64,000 nt of DNA from Sphingobacterium wenxiniae (GTDB taxonomy: Bacteria; Bacteroidota; Bacteroidia; Sphingobacteriales; Sphingobacteriaceae), in assembly GCF_900116225.1 (NCBI RefSeq), contig NZ_FOZZ01000003.1:310001-374000 (forward strand). Reading direction: 5' to 3'. Both the position numbers and the translations under genes were made by a program. Under the pieces are notes generated by a model that saw only the letters and a program-made list of their open reading frames with translations, was not told where the DNA came from and did not search any database. Below, one piece after another: positions 7,924 through 18,473 of the stretch (position 1 is the first letter of the stretch; each line of letters begins with the position of its first letter).

Positions 7924-9510
7924 TTACCATCCAGGGTTTTGCTGCCCTCTTAACACAGGGTTAGCATCCAATTCTGATTGTGGGATAGGCCACAAGAAAA
8001 CATATTCAGAATAAGCAACCACAGCCTGTGCCGGAGTTAAGATAGTTGAACCATCATACACCGCAGATGACAACTGCTGAGGCAATACTTTGGCTGGAAT
8101 TCCTCCTGTTCCATAAGGGGAAAGCGCTAAACGATGTACATCACCCCATCTTTTCCCTTCTGCAGAGAACTCTATACGACGTTCGTTATAAATTGCCTTT
8201 TTCAAATCTGAAGGAGCTGTGGCTCCAAAAGAATTTGCTGCGCCAACTGCACGGTCACGAACAGCATTCAATAAACGTAAAGCTTGTGCATCATTACCAT
8301 CATAAGCATATGCCTCTGCTACGTTTAACAGAACCTCCGAATAACGCAAAATCGGATTCCAATCGTCGTTATCCCCATATTTTCTGAATTTATAAGTATA
8401 TACAAATGGACGATCTCCCGCACTTTGTTTATAAGTAAGCTCTTTCTTACGCACATCGTCTGCCAACCAGAAGTCAATGTTGTAGAAGTTCGGGCTTATT
8501 GCTACCAAATCACGACCATTTAATGCCGATGGCCCTAACATTCCTGAGATAGCTCCGTTCACACCACCATTCGATGCGATACTTTGCGCTACGGAGAAAA
8601 TAGACTCCACGTTGTTCGTATAACTTAAGAAAGGTGTAGTTGGATCTGCTTCTAATCTGAATCCCCCAATAGAAGACTGGAAAGGTGCCGAACTTGCATC
8701 CGTTCCCAATTTAGCTCCTTCTGCAATTACACCTTTGTAATCTGCTTGATGTAACTTGATACGTGTTTTCAAGGCAATAGCTGCACCTTTTGTCGCACGA
8801 GAAATACGCGCGGCAGCTGATGAGCGTGTCGCAGGAAGAATATTTTCTGCTTCATCCAAATCAGCTAATAATTTAGCATACGCATCTGCGACAGTACCTC
8901 TTTCCAAAGCATTTGCTTCGGAAGCCGCAGCGGCACTAGTAATAGCAATCGTTCTGTATGGAACACCTAAATTACTTGTAGGGTTATCAGCATACGGACG
9001 TGCAAAATGTATCAGCAATTCATGGTGAGACAATGCACGCAGGAAAAGTGCTTCTCCTTTGTATGGATTAGCTACTTCGGCAGATAGAACGCCGGCAGAA
9101 ACTGCTCCATCCACACCTTCGATAATAACATTACACTGGTTAATCAAAGCATAAAGCTGTTCCCAGTGATTAACATTATTCGCAGAAGTCACATTGTAAG
9201 TATTCTGATACGTGATTTGGAAAAAGGCCTGTAAGTTGACCATATCTTCGCCACGCATCTCTCCCTGCTCAATAGAAGCTCCACCAAATGGGTAACCACG
9301 ACCGGCCCCACCGTTATACGTACCTACAGCCGCCTGCCAATACATACCGTTTACCGCCAATTCGATATTTTCAGGTGTGGTGAATGCCGTTGTTTCTGAA
9401 AGTGCAGACAGCGGATCCAGCTCTGTGAATTTCTCACAAGAACTAAAGGACAAGCACAATGCTAATAATGATGCCCCAAAGATTTTATATTTTATTTTCG
9501 TCTTAAACAT
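7924..9510 (-). CDS. RagB/SusD-family outer-membrane lipoprotein (pair 1)
   Basis: A 528-residue SusD-like protein, the surface glycan- or peptide-binding lid of a SusCD transporter. From the ATG at 9510 it has a lipoprotein signal peptide ending LSFSSC (Cys25), then EKFTELDPLSALSETTAF, typical of mature SusD N-termini. The helical TPR core and the C-terminal SusD domain, including YSEVLLNVAEAYAY and YNERRIEFSAEGKRWGD, are present. The frame also opens at a TTG three codons upstream, which is rejected in favour of ATG. It follows its SusC by 12 bases. No enzyme gene accompanies the pair, so the ligand is unknown. Confidence 0.92.
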   Translation of the reverse strand: MFKTKIKYKIFGASLLALCLSFSSCEKFTELDPLSALSETTAFTTPENIELAVNGMYWQAAVGTYNGGAGRGYPFGGASIEQGEMRGEDMVNLQAFFQITYQNTYNVTSANNVNHWEQLYALINQCNVIIEGVDGAVSAGVLSAEVANPYKGEALFLRALSHHELLIHFARPYADNPTSNLGVPYRTIAITSAAAASEANALERGTVADAYAKLLADLDEAENILPATRSSAAARISRATKGAAIALKTRIKLHQADYKGVIAEGAKLGTDASSAPFQSSIGGFRLEADPTTPFLSYTNNVESIFSVAQSIASNGGVNGAISGMLGPSALNGRDLVAISPNFYNIDFWLADDVRKKELTYKQSAGDRPFVYTYKFRKYGDNDDWNPILRYSEVLLNVAEAYAYDGNDAQALRLLNAVRDRAVGAANSFGATAPSDLKKAIYNERRIEFSAEGKRWGDVHRLALSPYGTGGIPAKVLPQQLSSAVYDGSTILTPAQAVVAYSEYVFLWPIPQSELDANPVLRGQQNPGW

Positions 9511-9522
9511 GTTATTCAATTT

Positions 9523-12500
9523 TTAAAATCCAACATTAAGTCCTAACGTGAATGTACGCGGAATCATATTTGCTCTGTTATCTAATGCTGATTGGCTATT
9601 TGTTGTAAAGCTATTAGCCACCTCTGGGTCTATACCAGAGTATTTTGTAATTACGAATGCATTTTCAACATTTGCGTATACTCTCAAGCTGGAAAGGTGT
9701 ATTGTAGACAAGAATGGTGCATTATTGAATGAATAACCAACACCGATGGTTTTCATACGTAAGAAATTACCATTTTCTAAGAAGCGACTATTCGTTCTTC
9801 CTTCCAAATTGATAGAAGAACCGTGTCCGTAAACCACTTTAGGTACATCTGTTTGTTGACCAGGAGTAGTCCAACGATCCAACAATTCCGTTCCTGCATT
9901 TCTGAAGTCCATACCATTCAAAGCCTCTTGACGAGTTTGGTTGTAAACTTTATTACCTCCTGAATAAACCATATTCACAACGAAATCTAAACCTTTGTAA
10001 CGGAAAGTATTGTTAAAACCACCGTACCATGTAGGTAATGATTTGCCCAAGATTTGTTTGTCTCCCAAAGAACCAGCTTGGCTTACGTCAGTAGGATTGC
10101 TTGCATCGTATTTACGGTAACTTGTTGTACCTGCAACGTTTTGAACCAATTCACCTTTGTCTGTTCTATAGATAGCATTACCGTTTTCAGCATTTACTCC
10201 GTAATATTCATATCCGAAGAAAGAGCCAATGGATTCGCCTTCTCTATTTACATGATAAGTGTAGGTAATGTCATTTCCATCAACCAGTGTCTGAATTTCA
10301 TTCTTTACGAAAGTAGCATTGAAGTTGGTATTCCATACGAAGTTATCGTTAGAAATCACATTTCCTCCTACTGTAAACTCAAGACCTTGGTTAAACATCT
10401 TACCAACATTCATATTGATCGAGTTACCCGGAACACCTAATGATGGAGACATTGGCACAGCCAAAATCATATTATCAATATTATTGCGGAAGAAATCTGC
10501 CGTGAATGTAATACGGTCATTTAGGAAAGCCATATCTAAACCGACATTGATTTTTTTACTGGTCTCGAACTTAAGATCGGGATTACCGGCCTGTGAATAG
10601 TAAATACCCGCATCAGCTCCATAAATACGAGCAGCAAAAATCCCCGCATAAGGGTAAGAGCCTATTTCGGTGTTACCCACCTCCGCATAACCACCTCTTA
10701 ACTTAAACTGGCTGATAAAGTTGCTTGTAAAAAAGTCTTCACGTGCAACATCCCATCCCAATGAAACCCCAGGAAGGGTGGCACTCTGTTTGCCATGTGG
10801 CAATGAAGAGATTTTATCGTGTCTTAGAGTTGCTGACAAGAAGTATCTATCCAACAACACATAGTTTGCACGGGCAAAAGAAGACTGGAAAGCTCTTTCA
10901 GAAGCACCGCCACCCAACAATTGATTTGTCAATGAACCAGAGATGATGTTCTCATTTTCTGCAAAATAAGTCGATGATAAACCTGTTCCGTGTGCAAAGA
11001 AGTTGCGACTTTTTGATTTCTGATATTCTAAACCGGCAACGATATCCAAACGACTTGTACCAAAATCTACCTTATAGTTTAAGGTATTCTGCCAGTTGTA
11101 GCGGAAGCTTGGTAAATAGTATTGATAAATACGTCCCGTCACTGAGCGACCATCTCCGTGCTCTGGATTCCAATACAAATATTCTTCTCCGGCAATATAT
11201 TGCGTAGCAATCTGGGTTCTAAAATCTAACCCTTTAAGCAGGTTCACATTCGCATAAGCATTACCATTGAAATGTAGGTTAGCCGACTTATAAATATTGT
11301 GATCTAACACATACGCTAAGTTTGTATAGTTACCATCAATACCAGACAAGTTCGCGCCGGATCCTAGTGCAGCACCATCTGCAGACAAGTTATATGTACC
11401 ATCTGCCCATTTTGCAGGTACATTCGGAAGAGCCACTAAAGAGTTAGCTACATTCCCCGAAAGAGAATTTCCTCCATCATTAAAACCACGGTCCTCTACG
11501 TAAGAAACTGCAGTATTCAAACCAAATGTTACTCTATTATTGAATGCTTTCTGATCTACCTTACCACGGATGTTATAACGTTTTTGGTTGTTCGATACAG
11601 ACACACCTTCCATATTGCTGTAGCCTCCAGAGAAATAATAGGTCGTTTTATCCGTACCACCACTCAAAGACATAGCATGATTTTGTTGGAAAGCATTTCT
11701 GAAAGCAATTTTTTGCCAGTCTGTATCGTACACTTGTCCTGTTACAGGATCTGAGGTAGGGAATGCCTCTGGATCCCATCCTCTTGCAGCTAATTTTTCA
11801 TTCGTGATTTCGATAAACTCATTCGCATTCATCAAGTCGTAACGTTTAGCAGGCGTAGCAACAGCGAACCAATTGTCATAAGTCGCTTTTACCTGACCAG
11901 CTTTACCTGATTTGGTTGTGATCAAGATAACACCACCTGCTGCTCTCGAACCATAAATTGCTGTAGCCGCACCGTCTTTTAATACTTCAACGCTTTCGAT
12001 ATCGTTGGAGTTAAGACTTCCCAATGGGTTCGTGTAGAATACGGCACTTTGATCGCCTGTGATAAATGGCACACCATCAATCACATACAATGGATCCGAA
12101 GAGCTGGAAATAGAACTTACCCCACGGATACGGATTTTTGCCGGCTGCCCCAAGATACCTGAAGTATTCGACGCCTGCACACCCGCAGCCAAACCAGATA
12201 AAGATCTATCCAACGATGGAGCTGTCACGTTTGCGAACTCCTCTCCTTTAATAGAAGTAATCGAACCTGTAATCTCTCTCTTCGTCTGTGTACCGTAACC
12301 TGTTACGATAACCTCATCCAACGAAGTTTCTCCACCTTGAAGAACTACGTTAACCGTACTACGGTTACCCACAGTCACTCGTTGAGTGGTATAACCAACG
12401 TACGTAAAGACCAATGTGCCATCAGCAGCAACATTGATCGAATAATTTCCTGAACCATCTGTTTGTGTAGCGACATTACTACCTGCAACAGCAACTGAAA

Positions 12501-12624
12501 CCCCACTTAAGGAGCTTCCGTCCGAAGCTGAAGTAACCCGACCACTCACCTGACGATTCTGCGCAAACGATTGCCCTATCAAGCAAGTAAGCACAAAAAT
12601 GATACTGAGTAATTTTTGTTTCAT
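9523..12624 (-). CDS. SusC/RagA-family TonB-dependent outer-membrane transporter (pair 1)
   Basis: A 1033-residue TonB-dependent transporter. A signal peptide (to about residue 21, ending QSFAQ) precedes a carboxypeptidase-regulatory-like domain at about 25-105. A TonB-box-like stretch LDEVIVTGYG and the SusC plug follow, with RIRGVSSISSSSDPLYVIDG and IESVEVLKDGAATAIYGSRA, then the 22-strand barrel ending in LGLNVGF. The frame is open 31 codons further upstream, but those codons are hydrophobic low-complexity sequence, and the ATG at 12624 begins a normal signal peptide nearly identical to that of the neighbouring SusC at 15309-18473. It forms a bicistronic operon with the SusD gene. Confidence 0.93.
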   Translation of the reverse strand: MKQKLLSIIFVLTCLIGQSFAQNRQVSGRVTSASDGSSLSGVSVAVAGSNVATQTDGSGNYSINVAADGTLVFTYVGYTTQRVTVGNRSTVNVVLQGGETSLDEVIVTGYGTQTKREITGSITSIKGEEFANVTAPSLDRSLSGLAAGVQASNTSGILGQPAKIRIRGVSSISSSSDPLYVIDGVPFITGDQSAVFYTNPLGSLNSNDIESVEVLKDGAATAIYGSRAAGGVILITTKSGKAGQVKATYDNWFAVATPAKRYDLMNANEFIEITNEKLAARGWDPEAFPTSDPVTGQVYDTDWQKIAFRNAFQQNHAMSLSGGTDKTTYYFSGGYSNMEGVSVSNNQKRYNIRGKVDQKAFNNRVTFGLNTAVSYVEDRGFNDGGNSLSGNVANSLVALPNVPAKWADGTYNLSADGAALGSGANLSGIDGNYTNLAYVLDHNIYKSANLHFNGNAYANVNLLKGLDFRTQIATQYIAGEEYLYWNPEHGDGRSVTGRIYQYYLPSFRYNWQNTLNYKVDFGTSRLDIVAGLEYQKSKSRNFFAHGTGLSSTYFAENENIISGSLTNQLLGGGASERAFQSSFARANYVLLDRYFLSATLRHDKISSLPHGKQSATLPGVSLGWDVAREDFFTSNFISQFKLRGGYAEVGNTEIGSYPYAGIFAARIYGADAGIYYSQAGNPDLKFETSKKINVGLDMAFLNDRITFTADFFRNNIDNMILAVPMSPSLGVPGNSINMNVGKMFNQGLEFTVGGNVISNDNFVWNTNFNATFVKNEIQTLVDGNDITYTYHVNREGESIGSFFGYEYYGVNAENGNAIYRTDKGELVQNVAGTTSYRKYDASNPTDVSQAGSLGDKQILGKSLPTWYGGFNNTFRYKGLDFVVNMVYSGGNKVYNQTRQEALNGMDFRNAGTELLDRWTTPGQQTDVPKVVYGHGSSINLEGRTNSRFLENGNFLRMKTIGVGYSFNNAPFLSTIHLSSLRVYANVENAFVITKYSGIDPEVANSFTTNSQSALDNRANMIPRTFTLGLNVGF

Positions 12625-12694
12625 GTGTGTATTATTTAGTTTAATTGTTTTGTTAGTAGCATAATGTATAACGATTGTTACAACAACTACAACA

Positions 12695-12702
12695 CAAACG
12701 TA
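12695..12702 (-). promoter_or_regulatory. -7 box candidate of SusCD pair 1
   Basis: The minus strand reads TACGTTTG, a full TAnnTTTG match, 71 bases upstream of the SusC ATG. No -33 TTG lies at the standard spacing, as might be expected if an alternative or ECF sigma factor helps. Confidence 0.35.
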
Positions 12703-12881
12703 ACAAAAAAATAACAATCTTCACACTTTTTAACAAATTTTTCAAAAAAACATTTTGGTATTATTTCTTTATGAAATCAATATAGAAAATATCAAATCAC
12801 TTCACATAAAAAGGCAAAGAAACTATTATTTTATGTAAAATTAATGCAATAGCTCTTTGCAAGAGGCCTACATAAAAGAAA

Positions 12882-12904
12882 AAGGTGGCCCAATGGGCCA
12901 CCTT
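12882..12904 (-). terminator. Terminator of the second SusCD operon
   Basis: AAGGTGGCCC (12882-12891) pairs with GGGCCACCTT (12895-12904) around a 3-base loop, followed on the minus strand by a T/C-rich tract. It sits 26 bases past the last gene of the operon. Confidence 0.75.
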
Positions 12905-12930
12905 AAGAAATATTGAATAGGTTTTTGCTT

Positions 12931-13731
12931 CTAAGGAAGTTTAATAATTTCAACACCTCCTCCGAAAGAACCAGCGGATACCGTGTAAGCTCCGACATTC
13001 AAAGTTACAACACCATCAACCAATTTTCCTGTAACGGATGTCATAGAAACAGGTCCGTAGCTTGGGTGATTATCAATAATTTGGTTAGGACAAACAATTG
13101 TTTCACCATCAGACTTAATCATAAAAGCAAAGCTTGTATATCCAAATGGCTTTATCACCTTGTATACATTTGCTCCTTCTGATTTCGCGACTTCAACACC
13201 ATATGTATCACCCATCCATCCTTCTTCTGAATTCAATTGAGCAGTCGCAGCAGCTCCAAAATTAAGAATACTGGAAGCCAAAACATCCACTTTCTTTCTA
13301 TTGGAAGGAGATAGGCTCTCATCAGGAATATTAAGGGAAATAGGGAACGCTAGACCTGCTATAACATCAGTACCCGACAAGGTAACAGATAATGCGCTAG
13401 GGTCTATCTTCGAAAAATCGCCATAGTTAACTTTAGCATAAGATTTCGCTTCTCCATTGGCAAATACTACAGGTCCGTCCATTTTAAAGATGTCCGTATA
13501 GCCCGCACCAGCAGCAGAAATCGTTACAGGCACCGAAAGCTCTCCACTTGTTGAGGTTCTACCTACAGGAACACTGATTGATCCCCCCTCCATCGTTAGA
13601 CTTGTCGATACGTTAAAAAAACTCACTTTATTTGGCTCTCCAGGATACAATGTTCCATCGGTCTTATCACAAGAGGATAGCCCAAACGCCAAGGCAAGTG
13701 CACCTACGATATGTATATAAACTCTTTTCAT
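12931..13731 (-). CDS. SusCD-associated lipoprotein of unknown fold
   Basis: A 266-residue lipoprotein with a signal peptide ending in LSSC (Cys21). It is the third gene of the operon, starting 17 bases after the SusD stop. An N-terminal beta-rich segment (about 35-150) resembles the Ig-like modules of Bacteroidota DUF1735/DUF4843-type surface lipoproteins, with paired phrases such as VSFFNVSTSLTMEGG and SVPVTISAAG. The C-terminal half has a different beta-rich character and ends GGGVEIIKLP. SusE/F-like proteins in this position bind the substrate at the cell surface, so the same role is inferred. I do not recognise a precise family. Confidence 0.7.
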   Translation of the reverse strand: MKRVYIHIVGALALAFGLSSCDKTDGTLYPGEPNKVSFFNVSTSLTMEGGSISVPVGRTSTSGELSVPVTISAAGAGYTDIFKMDGPVVFANGEAKSYAKVNYGDFSKIDPSALSVTLSGTDVIAGLAFPISLNIPDESLSPSNRKKVDVLASSILNFGAAATAQLNSEEGWMGDTYGVEVAKSEGANVYKVIKPFGYTSFAFMIKSDGETIVCPNQIIDNHPSYGPVSMTSVTGKLVDGVVTLNVGAYTVSAGSFGGGVEIIKLP

Positions 13732-13748
13732 TGTTATATTCTTTAAAA

Positions 13749-15287
13749 TTACATTGGGTTTTGATCTTTCGTCGCATCCATATTTGGATTACCATCGAAT
13801 TCCTTCTGAGGAATTGTTAAAATAAACTCCTTGTTAGCTGGATCCAAAGTATTCCAATTTGGCTTAGCCGTATGGTTTGAGTTTGCTGCGTTTCTATTAA
13901 ATCCTGTTTTCAAACGCAAAATATCAAAAATACGCTCAGATTCACCCCATAATTCAATACGACGTTGAAGAATGATCTGATCCATCAAGGTTGTAGGGCT
14001 TCCAATAGAGCCCATGGTCAAACTATTAGACATTGTCATTGCGTTCAAAATAGCTTGGTAACCTTGTGGGTTTCTAAGTTTCATCAATTCTTCTAAAGCT
14101 GTTTTTGCCTCTGGCAATCTTCCCGCATGCGCTAAAGCTTCAGCTTTTACAAGTTGCATTTCTTCTGCACGCATGAAGATATAGTCTCCCAAGTCGGTTG
14201 CCAAATCAGAATAACGGAACTTACGCTGGTTATATGGCTTGGTATCATTAGTTCCTCCATCAGTAGGGCCTTGCCACCAAGCTTTACGCTCATCCGTTGA
14301 AGGGATTTGATCATATAGCCAATTGTAGATAACCTTTCTTGAAGACCTTGCATAACGATCTGCTCTCGCATCCATATGTGCAAAGAAAGACGCATAGATA
14401 CCAGATTGATCCGCTATTACTTCAGATCCCCACAATACACTTTTGAGGTTTCTGTTGTTAAACCCACTTTGCAAATCATCACCAGTAATCATTGCTAAAC
14501 CAGACTTAGATAAGGCCGCAGTAGAATGTGTTACAGCGTCGGTCCACTTATTCTGTACCAAAGCAACATTTGCTTTAATAGCATTGGCAACATAGTAATC
14601 AATATGCGATTTATGTGCTTGCGATTTGTCTGCATCAAGCATGGATATAGCTTTATCTAAATCCGTGTTGATCTGTGCATACACCTCTTCAACAGTACCT
14701 CTTCCCTTTCCTTCAGATGCAGAAGTAGTGGGCTCAGTATATAAAGGTACCCCAGGTGCATTCTCATGTCCAACATAAGTTTGTTGGAAAGATTGAATTA
14801 ACTGGAAATAAGCATATGCTCTAAGGGCATAAGCCTGAGCCATAATTTTACTTACGACAGCTGGATCTCCTGGCAATGTCTCCTCTTGTGCCAAAATATA
14901 GTTAGCATTACTTACGATATTGTAATAAAAATTCCAAGTGGAATAGGGTCTCCAAGTAGTCGCAGTAAATCTCGAGCGGACATCATAACGATAGTCAAAA
15001 TAGAACCAACCATTACCCTGCGCGTCTTGTAACAAATCTTCCCCCATTAAAGAGGTGTAGAGTTTGGTTGATAAGATCCCAAAGTTTTGGTGTGTATTAC
15101 CTGTTGCCCAGCCAGAGGTATATAGCATACGGTAAATACCATCTAAAGCTACTTGCGCCCCATCAGTAGTTTCAAACAAAGTAGGAGCGTCGACCCTGTC
15201 TGTAGGTTTTGTCTCTAAGAAATCTTTACTACAAGAGGAAAGACCCAATGCAAGACTCAAAGCAGATATATAAAATATTTTTTTCAT
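13749..15287 (-). CDS. RagB/SusD-family outer-membrane lipoprotein (pair 2)
   Basis: A 512-residue SusD-like protein. The lipobox LGLSSC gives a lipidated Cys19, followed by SKDFLETKPTDRVDAPTLFETTDGAQVALDGIYRML, a standard SusD N-terminus. The C-terminal SusD domain includes IFMRAEEMQLVKAEALAHAG and ILQRRIELWGESERIFDILRLKTG. It starts 21 bases after SusC and is followed 17 bases later by a third lipoprotein, so the three form one operon. The protein should sit on the cell surface as the lid of the SusC barrel. The ligand is unknown and no hydrolase is adjacent. Confidence 0.92.
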   Translation of the reverse strand: MKKIFYISALSLALGLSSCSKDFLETKPTDRVDAPTLFETTDGAQVALDGIYRMLYTSGWATGNTHQNFGILSTKLYTSLMGEDLLQDAQGNGWFYFDYRYDVRSRFTATTWRPYSTWNFYYNIVSNANYILAQEETLPGDPAVVSKIMAQAYALRAYAYFQLIQSFQQTYVGHENAPGVPLYTEPTTSASEGKGRGTVEEVYAQINTDLDKAISMLDADKSQAHKSHIDYYVANAIKANVALVQNKWTDAVTHSTAALSKSGLAMITGDDLQSGFNNRNLKSVLWGSEVIADQSGIYASFFAHMDARADRYARSSRKVIYNWLYDQIPSTDERKAWWQGPTDGGTNDTKPYNQRKFRYSDLATDLGDYIFMRAEEMQLVKAEALAHAGRLPEAKTALEELMKLRNPQGYQAILNAMTMSNSLTMGSIGSPTTLMDQIILQRRIELWGESERIFDILRLKTGFNRNAANSNHTAKPNWNTLDPANKEFILTIPQKEFDGNPNMDATKDQNPM

Positions 15288-15308
15288 TTCTTTCTCTTAT
15301 TTATTCGA

Positions 15309-18300
15309 TTAAAACTTAAGGTTAACACCTGCAGAAATCGTTCGGTTAGGCGTATATACATAGCCTGTCGTTCCAGTAAAGTTATTCTGAGGATTTAATC
15401 CTTGTCTAGCAGAGAACAATGCCAAGTTATCACCTTGTGCAAAAACTCTTACAGAGTTTAGACCGATACTTTTCACATTAAATGTGTAGCCAATAGCGAT
15501 ATTTTTGATAGAGAAATAAGATGCATCTACCAAAGATCTATCAGTCAAAGTATAAGTCGCTTCTTTTTGGACACGAGGAATATCTGTAACGTCACCAGGT
15601 TGTTTCCATGCTCTCAACATTTCTCTTGAAAAGTTATTACCTATGTAAAGTGGAGTCATATATGAATATCCAACAACATCATAGATTTTACCTCCAATAG
15701 AGTAAGTTGTCATTGCCGAGAAATCAAAATTCTTATAAGTTACACTTGTTGACAAAGATCCATATAACTTAGGAATGCGGTTCCCCAACATAACACGACT
15801 TGCTGCAGCTTTACCCATATCGTTAGAAATATAATGCTTGCTTAAGTCAAACTCATCGTCTTTATTGTCATAGACCCAGTACAATTGATCACCAGTCCCT
15901 GGATCAACCCCTGCGCTTCTTGCCATATAGAAAGAGTTTAGGGCCTCGCCAACACGAATTATATTGCTTCCGCTAATAATCTCATTTTGACCGTCTGTCA
16001 ATTTCAAAACCTCGTTTTTCACTTTAGATCCCATAGCGGTAATGTTCCAAGTCAACTCACTATTTCTGATTACATCATAACCCAATGAAAGATCGAAACC
16101 AGAGTTTTTCATATCGCCCACGTTGTCGTTGAATCCATCAAAACCTAAAGATAAGGCCAATGGTCTATTTAACAACATATCCGTAGTTTTACGAGTGTAC
16201 CAATCAAAACCAACCGTTAATCTGTTATCTACAAAACGTCCATCAAAACCGACGTTGAAAGCTTTATTTTTCTCCCAAGTAACTCTTTTATTCTCAACTG
16301 ATGAAACTTTACCACCATTGTTGTTGGCGTTATTCCATGTTAAGTCATAGAAAGCTTGCCATGCATAATAAGCAGATGCACCATCAAAAAGCAAATCATT
16401 ATTACCTTGGCCACCATAACTTGATTTAATTGTAAAGCTGTTCAACCAAGAAACATCTTTAAGAAAATCTTCTTCTGAGATTCTCCAAGCTCCACCGATT
16501 GACCAGAAATTACCCCAACGATTGTCTTTATAGAATCGAGAGGATCCATCAGCTCTAAAACTACTCGATAGATAGTATTTACCATCAAAGTTATACTCTA
16601 ATCTTGAGAAATAGGATTCAATGGTTTCATTATTTTCATACGAATCCGCATCAGCTATGGTAGAACCAGGTGCCAATTCATAGATACCTCCAAAAGGGAA
16701 TCCTGTTTTCTGTGCACTTAAGTGATTAAACTTATAGCTATAGTTCTCGTGACCCAACAAGACATTTACATTATGTTTATCGAATGTACGATCCCAAGTC
16801 AAGAGTTGGTTAAATGTATAAGAAAATACTTTTCTCGATTGCTTATTTAAACGTCCAGAACCAGCGGCATTACCAAAATACGGGTTGTAGTAGTAGGTAT
16901 AAAGGTTATCTCTATAATCTGCTCCTAAGTTAACTGCTAAAGTAAAGCCTTGGAACGCTCCGTATTTACTATCCTTCGTATTAAATTCGATCATACCTCT
17001 TGCACCTGCATTGTTTCTGATATCGTAATATTTATCATCATACAATGTTGCGATAGAGTTGAAGTTTTGCTGTGCTCCTGACGCACGGTCAAGACCGTAA
17101 TCAAATAAGCGGTTACCATCAACATCTAACACAAAATCACCATTTGCATCTCTTTCCCAAATTGGGTATAGAGGAGCCATTTGCTCTGAAGAATACCAAA
17201 CATTTGAGGTTGTACTACCAGTAGCCTCTAATGAATTAGTTGTACTTCTTGCAAAGTTAGTAGACATCGTTGTTCTAAACCAATCTACTGGTTTTAATTC
17301 TGTATTAACACGACCTGTAAACCTATCATAGGAAGTGGTTTTTAACAAACCATCTTCTTTCAATGCATTAATAGAAGCCATTGTTTTGATTTTATCACTG
17401 CCTCCAGAAGCATCAAATTGATATTCCTGACGAACAGGATTACTCGCCATTACTTCGTCCAACCAGTTTTCGTTCCATTTTAATTGGGCATTGGAGTTAA
17501 TTTTACCCGTACTAAGATCGAACAGTTGGTCAACAGGAACATTATACGGATTATACTGTTCATTAACACCAAAAATAGGATCTACAGTACCTTTCAAACG
17601 GTTAACCGCGTTGACTCCTGCTTGTCCTTCTGGGGTTCCTTTGGTATAAATTTCATCATTTTTATACGCTTGGAATACTGTCTCCAAATACTCTTTAGTA
17701 TCCATGACATCGTAACGCTTCACTGCACGAGAAGCGATACCTACATTCGTTCTAAAGTTAACAGAAACCTTACCTTCTTTCCCTTTTTTGGTTGTAATCA
17801 TAACCACACCATTTGCAGCCCTAGAACCGTACAATGTTGAAGCTGCAGCATCTTTCAATACACTTAAGCTTTCAATATCATTAGGGTTGATGGAGTTAAG
17901 GTCACCATTAAATGGAATACCGTCCACAACATACAGCGGATTAGCTGAAGCATTGATAGAACCGAATCCACGAACACGTACTGTTGCATCAGAACCAGGT
18001 TGTCCTGAACCCAAAGTAGAAACTACCCCTGGTGCAGCTCCATCCAAAGCCTTGGTGATACTAGTAATCGGTCTGTTTTCAATCGTTTCCGCCTTTACTG
18101 TAGCTACAGATCCTGTAAAAGCGGAGCGTGTAGATGTACCATAAGCGACAACAACAACTTCATCCAATTCTGTGTCGTCACCAATCAATTGAGCATTTAC
18201 TACTGACCGTGAGCCAACATTTACACGTTGGGTTGCGTAGCCAATGTAAGAAAACGCCAAAGTAGCATTGTTACCAGATACATTGATGGAATAACTCCCC

Positions 18301-18473
18301 GAAGCATCTGTCTGAGTGGCATCAGTTGTCCCAACAACAACGACAGAAACTCCAGCCAATGGAGATCCATCACTCGCAGAAGTCACCCTACCACTCACTT
18401 GCCGATTCTGCGCGTATGCCGCCCCTATAAAAAGCGTAAACAGCAGAACAAAACTGAGTAATTTTTGTTTCAT
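15309..18473 (-). CDS. SusC/RagA-family TonB-dependent transporter (pair 2)
   Basis: A 1054-residue SusC-like protein. It has a signal peptide (1-21, ending YAQ), a carboxypeptidase-regulatory-like domain (about 25-105), a TonB-box-like LDEVVVVAYG stretch and a plug with VRVRGFGSINASANPLYVVDG and IESLSVLKDAAASTLYGSRA. The beta-barrel ends ISAGVNLKF. Its signal peptide and regulatory-like domain are nearly the same as those of the SusC at 9523-12624 (both contain NRQVSGRVTSASDGS), while the barrels differ, which points to domain duplication or exchange. The upstream 530 bases hold no gene. Confidence 0.93.
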   Translation of the reverse strand: MKQKLLSFVLLFTLFIGAAYAQNRQVSGRVTSASDGSPLAGVSVVVVGTTDATQTDASGSYSINVSGNNATLAFSYIGYATQRVNVGSRSVVNAQLIGDDTELDEVVVVAYGTSTRSAFTGSVATVKAETIENRPITSITKALDGAAPGVVSTLGSGQPGSDATVRVRGFGSINASANPLYVVDGIPFNGDLNSINPNDIESLSVLKDAAASTLYGSRAANGVVMITTKKGKEGKVSVNFRTNVGIASRAVKRYDVMDTKEYLETVFQAYKNDEIYTKGTPEGQAGVNAVNRLKGTVDPIFGVNEQYNPYNVPVDQLFDLSTGKINSNAQLKWNENWLDEVMASNPVRQEYQFDASGGSDKIKTMASINALKEDGLLKTTSYDRFTGRVNTELKPVDWFRTTMSTNFARSTTNSLEATGSTTSNVWYSSEQMAPLYPIWERDANGDFVLDVDGNRLFDYGLDRASGAQQNFNSIATLYDDKYYDIRNNAGARGMIEFNTKDSKYGAFQGFTLAVNLGADYRDNLYTYYYNPYFGNAAGSGRLNKQSRKVFSYTFNQLLTWDRTFDKHNVNVLLGHENYSYKFNHLSAQKTGFPFGGIYELAPGSTIADADSYENNETIESYFSRLEYNFDGKYYLSSSFRADGSSRFYKDNRWGNFWSIGGAWRISEEDFLKDVSWLNSFTIKSSYGGQGNNDLLFDGASAYYAWQAFYDLTWNNANNNGGKVSSVENKRVTWEKNKAFNVGFDGRFVDNRLTVGFDWYTRKTTDMLLNRPLALSLGFDGFNDNVGDMKNSGFDLSLGYDVIRNSELTWNITAMGSKVKNEVLKLTDGQNEIISGSNIIRVGEALNSFYMARSAGVDPGTGDQLYWVYDNKDDEFDLSKHYISNDMGKAAASRVMLGNRIPKLYGSLSTSVTYKNFDFSAMTTYSIGGKIYDVVGYSYMTPLYIGNNFSREMLRAWKQPGDVTDIPRVQKEATYTLTDRSLVDASYFSIKNIAIGYTFNVKSIGLNSVRVFAQGDNLALFSARQGLNPQNNFTGTTGYVYTPNRTISAGVNLKF

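Noticed and set aside
12625..12717. 31-codon upstream extension of the first SusC
   Set aside because: It is a hydrophobic low-complexity stretch overlapping the -7 box, and the ATG at 12624 begins a normal signal peptide shared with the neighbouring SusC.
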